Below the pieces are notes generated by a model. It saw only the letters and a list, made by a program, of their open reading frames with translations. It was not told the DNA's origin and made no database searches. Shown here piece after piece: positions 53,250 to 61,551 of a stretch of DNA of 64,000 nt. The stretch lies in contig CAJTPW010000004.1 in the NCBI GenBank assembly GCA_910578465.1, positions 1 through 64,000 on the forward strand, read 5' to 3'. How positions within the stretch are numbered: position 1 is the first letter of the stretch; each line of letters starts with the position of its first letter. This DNA comes from an uncultured Vampirovibrio sp. (GTDB lineage Bacteria; Cyanobacteriota; Vampirovibrionia; Gastranaerophilales; Gastranaerophilaceae). The position numbers were made by a program, and so were the translations under genes.

Positions 53250-54134
53250 ATGGCAAAAAATACCGTTAAAAAAAGTGAAAGCCAAAGTCAAAATCAGAGT
53301 TTAAGAGTTGTTAAGGCGCCAAAGACAAAGCCTTATAATGATATAGATTTAAACAACTGGAAAGTTTATTCTCATATTAAAACGGGTACCCTCTGGGAAT
53401 TTGCCTCCCGTGACAAATCAAACGGGCACTCTTATGATTACCATGGAAACTACATCCCCCAAATTGCAACCCAGCTTTTTGAAAGATATACAAAAAAAGG
53501 CGATGTGGTTGTGGATTTATTCTTCGGTTCGGGCACAAGCGCCATTGAAGCTTTAAATATGGAAAGACGCTGTATCGGGGTTGAATTAAAGCAGGAAATG
53601 GTAGATTATGTATCGGAAAAATTTTCCAAAAAAGAACTGGTAACCGATGTAAACATTATCTGCGGCGATTCGACAACGGAAGAGACCAAGGAAAAAGTAA
53701 GGGCAAGGCTTGAAATTATGGGCAAGAAACAGGGAAAAGACACAGCCCAGTTTGTTGTTTTGCACCCTCCGTATGATGATATTATTAAATTTTCCGATAA
53801 AAAAGAAGACCTTTCAAACTGTGCTACACCCGAAGAATTTTACGACTTGTTTGAAAAGGTGGCAAAAAATGCCTACGATTTACTTGAAAAAGGGCGTTTT
53901 TCAGCGCTTATCATCGGAGATGAATACAAAAATTCAAGGGTAGAGCCTCTCGGGTTTGAATGTATGAAAAGGATGGAAAACGTTGGTTTTGTAACAAAGG
54001 CCATTGTTGTAAAAAATATTACGGGAAATGAAAAAGCAAAAGGGAAAACGGCAAACCTCTGGCGCTACAGGGCGCTTGCCGGCGGCTTCAACATCTTTGA
54101 ACATGAATATATCATGACCTTTCAAAAGATATAA
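53250..54134 (+). CDS. Site-specific DNA methyltransferase (solitary)
   Basis: A 294-aa enzyme. VVDLFFGSGTSAIEALNMERRCIGVEL (about 88-114) is the SAM-binding motif (FxGxGT), and VVLHPPYDDI (about 166-175) is the catalytic PPY motif in its HPPY form, so N4-cytosine or N6-adenine methylation is expected. Motif order PPY after SAM fits the gamma class. The N-terminal 25 residues are basic and disordered. The ribosome site GGGGAG lies about 10 nt upstream. No restriction partner is adjacent, so it is orphan or regulatory. The next gene (ORF6N) follows by 12 bp. Confidence 0.85.
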   Translation: MAKNTVKKSESQSQNQSLRVVKAPKTKPYNDIDLNNWKVYSHIKTGTLWEFASRDKSNGHSYDYHGNYIPQIATQLFERYTKKGDVVVDLFFGSGTSAIEALNMERRCIGVELKQEMVDYVSEKFSKKELVTDVNIICGDSTTEETKEKVRARLEIMGKKQGKDTAQFVVLHPPYDDIIKFSDKKEDLSNCATPEEFYDLFEKVAKNAYDLLEKGRFSALIIGDEYKNSRVEPLGFECMKRMENVGFVTKAIVVKNITGNEKAKGKTANLWRYRALAGGFNIFEHEYIMTFQKI

Positions 54135-54146
54135 GGAAAAAGAGAG

Positions 54147-54743
54147 ATGAATGAACCCGCGCTGATAAAAAATTTAATACACGAGATAAGGGGCTATAAG
54201 GTTATGCTTGATAGCGATCTTGCGATGTTGTATGAGGTTGAGACAAAAAGGCTCAACGAAGCTGTGAAGCGTAATATTGAACGCTTTCCCGATAATTTTA
54301 TGTTTCAATTAACCAAAGAAGAGTGGCAAGTTTTGAGGTCACAAATTGCGACCTCAAACAAAGATGAAATTCTAAGGTGCCAAATTGGCACCTTAAACGA
54401 GAGTAAAAATCAAAGGTCGCAATTTGCGACCTTAAACAGTGAAATTAGAAAATACCTCCCCTATGTTTTCACGGAACAGGGTGTTGCAATGCTATCCAGT
54501 GTTTTACGCTCTAAAAAGGCAATCCAAATTAATATTCAAATAATGAACACGTTTGTAAATATGCGCAGGTGGGCGCTTGAAAATAAAGAACTGGCGCAAA
54601 GATTGGCAGAGCTTGAAAGATATTTTATTACCCACTGCGAAGAAAATCAGGCGGATATGAAACAGCTCTATGAAGCGATTTCCCTTTTAATGGACAGGAC
54701 AAAACCCTCTGAAATAGGTTTTAAAACCGACTGCGGCAAATAA
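54147..54743 (+). CDS. ORF6N-domain protein with three 13-residue repeats
   Basis: A 198-aa protein of the phage-type KilA-N/ORF6N family. IRGYKVMLDSDLAMLYEVETKRLNEAVKRN (14-43) and RFPDNFMFQLTKEEW (46-60) form the domain; RKYLPYVFTEQGVAMLSSVL continues it. Between them, residues 62-100 are three 13-aa units (VLRSQIATSNKDE, ILRCQIGTLNESK, NQRSQFATLNSEI). The unit DNA is a 39-bp repeat with a palindromic core. The C-terminus is a coiled coil. Family members are phage antirepressor-like or chromosomal regulators of unknown target. It shares the transcript with the methyltransferase gene. Confidence 0.85.
   Translation: MNEPALIKNLIHEIRGYKVMLDSDLAMLYEVETKRLNEAVKRNIERFPDNFMFQLTKEEWQVLRSQIATSNKDEILRCQIGTLNESKNQRSQFATLNSEIRKYLPYVFTEQGVAMLSSVLRSKKAIQINIQIMNTFVNMRRWALENKELAQRLAELERYFITHCEENQADMKQLYEAISLLMDRTKPSEIGFKTDCGK
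54332..54433. repeat. Three palindromic 39-bp tandem repeats inside the ORF6N gene
   Basis: The cores begin at 54335, 54374 and 54413, exactly 39 bp apart. Copy 2 is TAAGGTGCCAA-A-TTGGCACCTTA (54373-54395), a perfect dyad. Copy 3 has AAGGTCGCAA-T-TTGCGACCTT (54413-54433). Copy 1 (54332-54358) has TTTGAGGTC and GACCTCAAA arms with one internal mismatch. Each core encodes nearly the same octapeptide. Confidence 0.9.
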
Positions 54744-54953
54744 TTATTTTCTTTTTACAAGTTCAAGGTCGTAACCTAAAGTATCAGCTAAAATGTAAAC
54801 TTCATTAAACCTTAAAGTGTTTCTTGCCAATTTGCCATATAAAGATTGATATGTGTATTTATTACCTGTTTTGTCAGATAGAATTTTTACAACATCCGTA
54901 TATTTTATGTCTTCCAAATTGCAAAGATTTTTCACAAACTTTTTGCTGTTCAT
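54744..54953 (-). CDS. Small HTH protein (69 aa)
   Basis: A 69-aa Cro/XRE-like helix-turn-helix protein: KFVKNLCNLEDIKYTDVVKIL, then YTYQSLYGKLARNTLRFNEVYILADTLGYDLELV. The ending (LADTLGYDLEL) is common in such small regulators. The start may be the ATG at 54953 or at 54989 (12 residues more); neither has a clear ribosome site. It lies convergent with the ORF6N gene and divergent from the 51-aa gene, with the palindrome 55013-55028 in between as a possible own operator. Confidence 0.7.
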   Translation of the reverse strand: MNSKKFVKNLCNLEDIKYTDVVKILSDKTGNKYTYQSLYGKLARNTLRFNEVYILADTLGYDLELVKRK

Positions 54954-55012
54954 TTTGTAATGGTATATTTGTTTGCAGAAATTTGCCATATATGCTATTA
55001 TTTATTTATATT

Positions 55013-55028
55013 CGAATAAATTTATTCG
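55013..55028. promoter_or_regulatory. 16-bp palindrome between divergent small genes
   Basis: CGAATAAATTTATTCG is a perfect dyad within a longer AT-rich stretch (also ATTCGAAT next to it). It lies between the HTH gene (minus) and the 51-aa gene (plus) and is a good candidate for the HTH protein's operator. Confidence 0.55.
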
Positions 55029-55079
55029 TATACAAATAAAAGATGTTTACAAAAAGAAACACAAACTAAGGAAAACTCT

Positions 55080-55235
55080 ATGCATGCTGATGAAATAAAA
55101 AACCGTATAGAAAGAGAACAAAAATTAATAAATACCGCTATGAAAAAAATAGCAAAACTCGTAAAAGACGTTCAAAAAAGCAAAAACTACGTAGAATATC
55201 TGGAAGACACAAAAAAGGCAAAACGCATGATATAG
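55080..55235 (+). CDS. Small basic coiled-coil protein (51 aa)
   Basis: A 51-aa protein with AAGGAAA 8-9 nt before the ATG. It reads MHADEIKNRIEREQKLINTA and continues MKKIAKLVKDVQKSKNYVEY, ending LEDTKKAKRMI. It is a single charged amphipathic helix rich in Lys. No family is known to me. It is divergent from the small HTH gene, which may regulate it through the shared palindrome. Confidence 0.6.
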   Translation: MHADEIKNRIEREQKLINTAMKKIAKLVKDVQKSKNYVEYLEDTKKAKRMI

Positions 55236-55337
55236 CTGAGTTTAACGGAAACAATCCCCATACCCGAACACCCGTTCACATCAAAACCTGCTCGCTGCGC
55301 CAAACCATCGCTTTCGTTATCCGCCAAATGAACCTGT

Positions 55338-56483
55338 CTACTGCACCAAAAATTTGGGGTTTAAGGCAAGCCACTGATAAGTATCTTCTTTTGCAGGCAT
55401 TTCTACAATATAAATGCCGCCGTGTTTTCCCCTTTCGCAATACAAAATCCCCTGTTCCACAAGCTCGCTCACAGCCCTTCTTATGGTGTTGGCGCTAACA
55501 TTCAGCGTGCCTGCAAGCTCCTTCATTGAAGGAAGTTTGTCTCCTGCTTCGTGGTTTGTTACCATATATTTTTTAATCTGGTCTAAAACGCGCTGCCAGC
55601 TGTAAAGATAGGAATTTTTAATTTCGTTTTTCCCCTTGGGAGCAGACATAAACCTGCTTTTTTCGCCTGCCTCTTTTTGTTTTGAAAGTTTATCGGGCTC
55701 GTTAATATACCTTGTGCCGTATTTTCCTCTTAAAGAGAGGATAATTTTTTCTTTATTCAATTTTTTCATAGCATCGTTTATTGTACGCACACTTACATTA
55801 AACATTTTTGCAAATTCTTCGTTCGGCATTATTTTATCGTTTAGCCGATAATTTTCGGTTATATATTTTTTAATCTTTAAATACAGTTTATGTGATAATG
55901 TTTCGCTTTTAATATCATCTGCAGTATCAGGCTTTTCAATTTCTTTATAATCACAGTTTAAAATTTTAACGGGTTTATTTGCGCTTTTGCTTTTTTGGGT
56001 TAAAACTCCGTCCCTTGTTAAAATATCAAGAGCAAGTCTTACAGTATTTTGAGAAGTGTCTACTTCTGCCGCAATTATTCTTGAAGCGGGAAGAACATCT
56101 CCTTTTTTAAATTTATTTTTTACGATGTATTTTTTAATGTTTGAAACGGCAGCATCTTTTTTGGAGGTTCCTTTTGTATCCGAATTTGGCTGCATTTTAT
56201 CTGCAATCATTGTCCCCACACATTGTCTTGATGTAAAATATCCGAGGTCTTCCGCGTATCTTACGGCATTTTGCATTGTTCCTGTGCTTACGTTATGAAA
56301 TTTTGCCAGATCTTTTTTGGAGGGGATTAAATCACCAACGTTAAAAAGGTTGTTTTGAAGCCCTTCTTCAACCCATTTTATGAGCCAGTCCAAAAGGATG
56401 CGGTCCTTTGGCGTATTTAAGGCGGAACCGTTTTGAATATCTGCAGGGGGCATATGAATTTCTGTCATCAAAATCTTTTTCAT
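55338..56483 (-). CDS. Regulator made of four tandem GntR-type winged-helix domains
   Basis: A 381-aa protein from the ATG at 56483. It has four GntR-type winged helices, each with the 'G-x-x-L/I-P-S/A/N-x-x-x-L/I/F-A ... T-x-x-x-A' pattern: VGDLIPSKKDLAKFHNVSTGTM (about 28-50), KGDVLPASRIIAAEVDTSQNTV (about 125-147), NDKIMPNEEFAKMFNVSVRTI (about 212-232), AGDKLPSMKELAGTLNVSANTI (about 320-341). No ligand-binding or aminotransferase domain follows, unlike usual GntR proteins. Longer starts (ATG 56510, 56528) are unlikely, since a promoter (TTGACC ... TATAAT) overlaps them. Target unknown. Confidence 0.85.
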   Translation of the reverse strand: MKKILMTEIHMPPADIQNGSALNTPKDRILLDWLIKWVEEGLQNNLFNVGDLIPSKKDLAKFHNVSTGTMQNAVRYAEDLGYFTSRQCVGTMIADKMQPNSDTKGTSKKDAAVSNIKKYIVKNKFKKGDVLPASRIIAAEVDTSQNTVRLALDILTRDGVLTQKSKSANKPVKILNCDYKEIEKPDTADDIKSETLSHKLYLKIKKYITENYRLNDKIMPNEEFAKMFNVSVRTINDAMKKLNKEKIILSLRGKYGTRYINEPDKLSKQKEAGEKSRFMSAPKGKNEIKNSYLYSWQRVLDQIKKYMVTNHEAGDKLPSMKELAGTLNVSANTIRRAVSELVEQGILYCERGKHGGIYIVEMPAKEDTYQWLALNPKFLVQ

Positions 56484-56657
56484 GGTTGTTTTTTTAATTA
56501 TACAATACATAAACCTCATGAAGGTCAAAATTTTCCATAGTTTCGGGCTTAATGTAACAAAATATTAATAAATTCTCAAAATGTTGTAAAGTTTATAATA
56601 AAAAGCGCCGATGATATTTTTATTGAAGTGTGGCTAATCAAAGGAAGGTAAAGAATT

Positions 56658-59480
56658 ATGGGTTTGGCAGCGTTTGGAAAAGATTGTTGGTATCACATCG
56701 GAAACAACGTTTACGATTTTAGCAAAATGAATCAAGCCGAAATTGATAAAATTTCAGGCATGTCTTCTTTGGAGCAACAGCAATATGTGGAAAGCAACTG
56801 TGTCAGAGTTGTGTCAAAAAGTGAGCTTCTGAGTGCAGGTGTTTCGGAGGACACGCTTCAAACTTTTTCTCTTGAATTTGATGATGATATTGATGAAGAA
56901 AACGACACGAAAACAGACACGGACAAAAATGATGTTAACGGTGCTTCACAAGGGCTGAAAAAGCAGAATGATGTTGATTATAAAAACTGGCTTGTAAATA
57001 ACGGTCTTAGCGGTGCTTCAAAATTGTCCACAGAAAGTAAGCTCGAAGATGTTCAAAAATATTACAACCACATTGCAGATAATTTAAGCAGTATTATGGC
57101 ATCAATTGACGGTGCGATTGCAAGCAAAGACCCTGATACTATTGATTCTTATATGACAGAATTAACGTACAATATGGCGGCACTGGAAGGTGTGAGTCGG
57201 CAAAGCGGTATGGGCAGCATTATGTCTCAGGATATGGCCTGGGGCGGCATGTTTGGCGGCGCTGCGGTTGCAGGTGCCGCAACAATGTTTGGTGCGACAG
57301 GCACGCTTGCAACCATTGCAGGGGTGAGTGTAACTGTTCCCGTTATAGGCTGGGCTGTTGCAGGTGTTTGCGCTGCCGCTGCAATCGGTATCGGTATATA
57401 TAATTCGGTAAAACAAGGTGAAATTGATGACCTCAAAGAGCAAATGCAGCAAACAATGGACGATTGCACTGCAAAGCTTGAATATGCGCAGAAGGAAATC
57501 GGTGAAATCGTTGAAGATGAAGTGTCTGCAATAGAAAATGATATTAAAAGGCTCGAAAAAGCCGATTTCGATGATATAAACGATATGAACGACATGTTCA
57601 CAAATATTAACGGCATTCAGGTATTTCAGGCATCAATGGAAAAATGGGCAGCACTTTGCGAAAAATACGATATACCTTTTGAAGGCGCGGATTTATTGGA
57701 TAAGCTCGGTAATGAAGATGATAAAAATAAATATGCAAACGAATATGTTGAAAAATTTGTTGAGCATACAAAAAACGCGATAGAATCAAGCGGAAACGTT
57801 GTCGATGATACGGGAAGCTATATCGCATCCGCCGATGAAATTAACGCCTTAATCAGTATGCTGTATGACAATGAAATGACAAGAAATGTTGATATAGCAC
57901 CCCTTAAAGAATTAATCAATTTTATAAAAGAAAAAAATCAGGAAGAAGTGAATAACGACACCGAAAACCTTTCAGACGGTTTGAGCTCTGGTGGACAGTA
58001 TGATTTTGGCGAATATTCAAATGTTTATAATTCTGCAGGTGAAACCCAGACAGGGGTAAATGGTGCTGCCACGGACGGGCAGTATGATTTGGATACTTCA
58101 AAATATGAAGATGTTCAAAAAGAAGCACAAGAAACCGCACAGAAAGATGTGGATGAATACCTTAGTAATATTGACCTCAAGGGTAAAACGGTCGAAGAAT
58201 TGGAAGAGCTTTATGAAGCAACAAATAAGGATTTCGAAGATTTCAGCCAATATAAAGACAACCTGGACCTTGATTTGAGCAAATTTGATACTATTCTTGC
58301 AAATATCAGAAAAGAGCAGCAGGCAAGGGTTGATGAATACATTGATTCAATTTCCGTTTCGGGAAAATCCATGAGCGAGCTTGATGAGCTCTACGATGAA
58401 GTTTCAAAACAGGGCGAAGCCTTTAAACAAGCTTCGTCTGACGTGGATACAAACGCCTTTAGAGACGTTCTTGCAAGCATAAGGGAAGAGCAGCAGGCAA
58501 TTGCGGATGATTACTTATATGAAGTTTCATCAAGAATTGAAAATGCAGGTTCCGTGAACGAATTAGCGACAATTTCTGCCGAGATTGCTCAGTATAAAGA
58601 CAGTGTTTCACTATATAACGTGGATACAGGCCAATTAAAAGCCATAAGTACACGGGTTAGAGACAAAATTCAGGCTATTATTAACGAAAAATCAGCAAAC
58701 TATGAAATACAGGCTTCAATGGTACAGACAAGCTCGGACGCCTTAACCCTTGCAGATATTATAAATACTGAGATTGCTCAGCTTCAAAACCCTGAAATAA
58801 ATACATCAAGCCTTCAAAAGATTGTATCAGACCTTATCTCAAAGGCGAACAAGCTTAGAATTGGAGAAGCAAGAAAACAGGCGGAAGAAGACGCCATGAA
58901 TGTTCCTGCGGCAAAGCCTGATACTTTGACTGACAGCGGTTCTTTTGATTCTTATGCGGAATCTGACGGTGAACATATTCCTGTTGTCATACCTGCCTTT
59001 GCAGGTGACGGTGCCCCTGCGTATGATCCTGAGGCTGCAGGCGGTGACGGCGAAATTCCTGCATACAGTGAAACTCCCGCAACGGGTGAAGAAGGCGAAG
59101 CTGTTCAAAATCCTGAAGGCGAAGGCGGTGAAGAGGGTGTTCCTCCTGCTGCAGCTGAGGGAGAAACTCCGCTTGAAGAAGCAGAAACCCCTGCTGTTAC
59201 ACCTTCTGCTGTTCCAAACGTGCCTCCTGCCATAACGGAATCTGTTGAAGGCAGCATGGAAACCGAAATTCCTCCTGCTGTTTCTGCGACACCTGCAGAG
59301 CCCGCGCAAACCGGAGCTGCTGATTCCAATAACACCATTATATCTGTTGGGCAGGCGGATGAGAATACTCCACCTCCTGCGGATACGGAAAATCTTGAAC
59401 AAACGGCTAAAGAAGCAGTTGCAGAAAGTAAAACACCCGAAGAAATCGCAGATTTAATTGAAATAGAAATCCAGGAATAA
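56658..59480 (+). CDS. Large coiled-coil protein with hydrophobic segment and Pro/Glu-rich tail
   Basis: A 940-aa protein, GGAAGG about 10 nt before the ATG. It has no signal peptide. Residues 1-110 are acidic (DDDIDEENDTKTDTDKND); about 195-255 are a long Ala/Gly-rich hydrophobic hairpin (GGAAVAGAATMFGATGTLATIAGVSV...GVCAAAAIGIGIY). Residues 255-310 and 480-740 are coiled coils with a repeated unit (VDEYLSNIDLKGKTVEELEELYEATNK / VDEYIDSISVSGKSMSELDELYDEVSK). From 760 the tail is Pro, Glu and Ala rich. The coil plus hydrophobic-hairpin layout resembles secreted translocator-like proteins, but function is unknown. Confidence 0.7.
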   Translation: MGLAAFGKDCWYHIGNNVYDFSKMNQAEIDKISGMSSLEQQQYVESNCVRVVSKSELLSAGVSEDTLQTFSLEFDDDIDEENDTKTDTDKNDVNGASQGLKKQNDVDYKNWLVNNGLSGASKLSTESKLEDVQKYYNHIADNLSSIMASIDGAIASKDPDTIDSYMTELTYNMAALEGVSRQSGMGSIMSQDMAWGGMFGGAAVAGAATMFGATGTLATIAGVSVTVPVIGWAVAGVCAAAAIGIGIYNSVKQGEIDDLKEQMQQTMDDCTAKLEYAQKEIGEIVEDEVSAIENDIKRLEKADFDDINDMNDMFTNINGIQVFQASMEKWAALCEKYDIPFEGADLLDKLGNEDDKNKYANEYVEKFVEHTKNAIESSGNVVDDTGSYIASADEINALISMLYDNEMTRNVDIAPLKELINFIKEKNQEEVNNDTENLSDGLSSGGQYDFGEYSNVYNSAGETQTGVNGAATDGQYDLDTSKYEDVQKEAQETAQKDVDEYLSNIDLKGKTVEELEELYEATNKDFEDFSQYKDNLDLDLSKFDTILANIRKEQQARVDEYIDSISVSGKSMSELDELYDEVSKQGEAFKQASSDVDTNAFRDVLASIREEQQAIADDYLYEVSSRIENAGSVNELATISAEIAQYKDSVSLYNVDTGQLKAISTRVRDKIQAIINEKSANYEIQASMVQTSSDALTLADIINTEIAQLQNPEINTSSLQKIVSDLISKANKLRIGEARKQAEEDAMNVPAAKPDTLTDSGSFDSYAESDGEHIPVVIPAFAGDGAPAYDPEAAGGDGEIPAYSETPATGEEGEAVQNPEGEGGEEGVPPAAAEGETPLEEAETPAVTPSAVPNVPPAITESVEGSMETEIPPAVSATPAEPAQTGAADSNNTIISVGQADENTPPPADTENLEQTAKEAVAESKTPEEIADLIEIEIQE

Positions 59481-59570
59481 AAGAATGAAAGATATATAAG
59501 GCAAACAGTTCCATTTTCGGGCGTTATATTGTAAGATAAAATAAATTGTGTTGATAAAATCGGGTATCAG

Positions 59571-60341
59571 ATGAGAGTAAACAGTCTGAACAGCTTATCT
59601 TACGGTAAATTGTGGCCAAAGTCCGAAGGCAGATTAAAAAATACCGCAAACGGCAAGACGAACAACGCCCTCGAACAAGGCAAGAACCATAATCCTGCAA
59701 CGGAAAAAGGCGGAATTTATGTGACGCCCGTGCAAACCACAAAAGCTCAGGAAGATACCATACAAAAGGCACTAAACGAGCTTTCAAAGGTAGAATTTCA
59801 CCCGAATGATGTCCTTTATATGAAAAATTTGGGAGTAAGTCTCCCCTTTCAAAACGGAAATGAAGCTGTTGAATATTTAAAAAGCAGGAATATTGAGGTT
59901 GCTTATGCTGAATTTTCAAACCCGAATGTCCATGCCTGCCTTGATACAAGTGATAAAATTCCAAATGTTTTATTAAATTCAAAATATAAAGAACTAACTT
60001 CTTTTGCTGCCATTCTTGCAATTTCAGAGGCATTTATCCACGAATCGGGCCATGCAAAAGACGGGGATTCCGAAAATTCAATTCAGGAAGAAATAAATTG
60101 TCTTGCCCTGAATGTTTTAACGCACCAGTATTATAAAAAAACATATCCCGATGTTTTTAAAGATCAAAATTCTCCTCTGTTTTTTGAAGGGGTAAATCTT
60201 TACGACAGCCTGTTTTTTGATTTTGATCCGGAGAAAAAGGCATTAAAGAAAAGAATTTCAGAAAAATACGGTTTTTTAAACGTGTCATCAAGAAACCACC
60301 CGGGTTCTCAAATGGCATATGATATTAAAACAAGGTCATAA
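59571..60341 (+). CDS. HExxH zinc-peptidase-like protein of lineage type
   Basis: A 256-aa protein starting MRVNSLNSLSYGKLWPK. About residues 140-185 hold EAFIHESGHAKDGDSENSIQEEINCLALNVL: HESGH is HExxH, and the EE some 15 residues later can give the third ligand, as in short zincin-type peptidases. No signal peptide or membrane helix is seen. The N-terminus is polar and disordered. It follows the 940-aa gene by 90 bp, and the two may work together. No family name can be given. Confidence 0.65.
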   Translation: MRVNSLNSLSYGKLWPKSEGRLKNTANGKTNNALEQGKNHNPATEKGGIYVTPVQTTKAQEDTIQKALNELSKVEFHPNDVLYMKNLGVSLPFQNGNEAVEYLKSRNIEVAYAEFSNPNVHACLDTSDKIPNVLLNSKYKELTSFAAILAISEAFIHESGHAKDGDSENSIQEEINCLALNVLTHQYYKKTYPDVFKDQNSPLFFEGVNLYDSLFFDFDPEKKALKKRISEKYGFLNVSSRNHPGSQMAYDIKTRS

Positions 60342-60414
60342 CCTTAAATTTGTTGTTTTGAAATTGAAGCTTCAAAAGTGCGGCAATTTTAGGCAATTTT
60401 ATTTTATGGAAGGG

Positions 60415-60445
60415 TTGACTTAGAGTAAACTCTAAAGTGTATTGT
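60415..60445 (+). promoter_or_regulatory. MerR-type promoter with 19-bp spacer
   Basis: TTGACT (60415-60420) and TATTGT (60440-60445) are 19 bp apart, the long spacing that MerR regulators need. The spacer carries the dyad CTTAGAGT-AA-ACTCTAAAG, which is like the operators of AdhR/MerR-like regulators of stress flavoenzymes. No merR gene is in the window. Confidence 0.8.
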
Positions 60446-60486
60446 AGAAATACGGTAAAAATTTGAAGCATTTTTAAGGAGAAATT

Positions 60487-61026
60487 ATGAAAAACGTTTT
60501 AATAATTTCAACGAGTTTGAGGAATAATGCAAATTCTGAAATCCTTGCATATGAAACGGAACGCGGCGCAAAGGAAGCGGGTCACAGAGTTGAATTTGTA
60601 TCTTTAAAAGACAAAGAAATAAAATTTTGCAAAGGGTGTCTTGCATGCCAGAAAACGGGCAAATGTACAATAAATGATGATGCAAACGCTATAGTGGAAA
60701 AAATGAAAAATGCGGATGTAATTGTCTGGGCGACCCCTGTTTATTATTATGAAATGGCAGGGCAGATGAAAACAATGATAGATAGGGCAAACAGTCTTTT
60801 TTCCGCAAATTACGGGTTTAGGGAAGTTTATGTGATTGCAACTGCTGCAGACAATTCGGATGGAATTATACAAACGGTATTAAACGGGGTTAAAGGTTGG
60901 ATAGCCTGTTTTAGCGGGGTAAAACTTTCGGGATATCTTGAAGGGACGGGCCTTTACGGGGCAAATTCCGTAAGCAACCGCAAAGACTTGCTCAATGAAG
61001 CATACAATATGGGGAAAAATATTTAA
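60487..61026 (+). CDS. NAD(P)H-dependent FMN reductase / flavodoxin-fold oxidoreductase
   Basis: A 179-aa flavoprotein. ISTSLRNNANSEILA (7-21) binds the FMN phosphate. FCKGCLACQKTGKCTINDD (47-65) is the cysteine-rich loop of iron-sulfur flavoprotein-like or NAD(P)H-dependent FMN reductases. ATPVYYYEMAGQMKTMIDR (80-98) binds the flavin ring. AAGGAGAA lies 5-6 nt before the ATG. The MerR-type promoter 42 bp upstream suggests induction by an electrophile, quinone or oxidant. Confidence 0.9.
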   Translation: MKNVLIISTSLRNNANSEILAYETERGAKEAGHRVEFVSLKDKEIKFCKGCLACQKTGKCTINDDANAIVEKMKNADVIVWATPVYYYEMAGQMKTMIDRANSLFSANYGFREVYVIATAADNSDGIIQTVLNGVKGWIACFSGVKLSGYLEGTGLYGANSVSNRKDLLNEAYNMGKNI

Positions 61027-61247
61027 AGCAATAACCGAAATCATAAAATTTTTAAGAGTATGCATACTCAAAAGTTTCAGGCATGCCGAAATTGTTACAA
61101 AAATTTACATAAAAAGCTGCTCTCAGATGCCTTTTTATGGCAAAAAATAAACTTTACAAACTTTATAAAATCATCCGAATGTGATATAATATATTATGTT
61201 GTTAGTTAAAAAGTGTGCAGTGTGTTCAAAACGGGAGGTGCTAAAAC
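61027..61247. other. Intergenic region with promoter for 53-aa gene
   Basis: This 221-bp AT-rich stretch has no gene. Its last part holds a possible -10 (TATAAT, 61186-61191) for the small gene at 61248. Confidence 0.4.
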
Positions 61248-61409
61248 ATGACTACTCTGGTTGAAAAGCTCAAAGTTAAATCACCCATCAAATCGAAATT
61301 CAACGATGAATTTCAAAGTTATCTTAAAAAGCAATGCCTAAAAACCACGTTCAACGGGATTGAACTTGAAACTTTCAGTTGGTACAAAAAGATGTTGGGC
61401 TTGATGTAG
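61248..61409 (+). CDS. Small protein (53 aa), unknown
   Basis: A 53-aa protein with GGGAGGTG 7-8 nt before the ATG. It reads MTTLVEKLKVKSPIKSKFND and continues EFQSYLKKQCLKTTFNGIEL, ending ETFSWYKKMLGLM. The strong ribosome site, TATAAT-type promoter and clear terminator (61440) favour a real and well-expressed gene. I do not recognise the family. Confidence 0.7.
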   Translation: MTTLVEKLKVKSPIKSKFNDEFQSYLKKQCLKTTFNGIELETFSWYKKMLGLM

Positions 61410-61439
61410 AAGATTTCAAAATTTAGTTTAATTCAGCAA

Positions 61440-61469
61440 AGGCGGGAATAATTTTTCCTGCCTCTTTTT
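61440..61469 (+). terminator. Rho-independent terminator
   Basis: AGGCGGGAA (61440-61448) pairs with TTCCTGCCT (61455-61463), 9 bp with one G-U, followed by CTTTTT. Ends the small gene's transcript. Confidence 0.85.
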
Positions 61470-61551
61470 GTGTCTTTGAGGCAGGAAGGGTTATTATATG
61501 TCTTTATATCCTTTCATGGTTCATAAATCGCCATAAAAGATAAAGAATATA

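Noticed and set aside
54332..54433. CRISPR-like or transposon repeats
   Set aside because: The repeats are in frame (39 bp) within an intact ORF6N gene and encode a repeated peptide.
57162..59402. Cys/His- or Arg-rich frames on the minus strand
   Set aside because: Shadows of the 940-aa plus-strand gene; no starts with ribosome sites.
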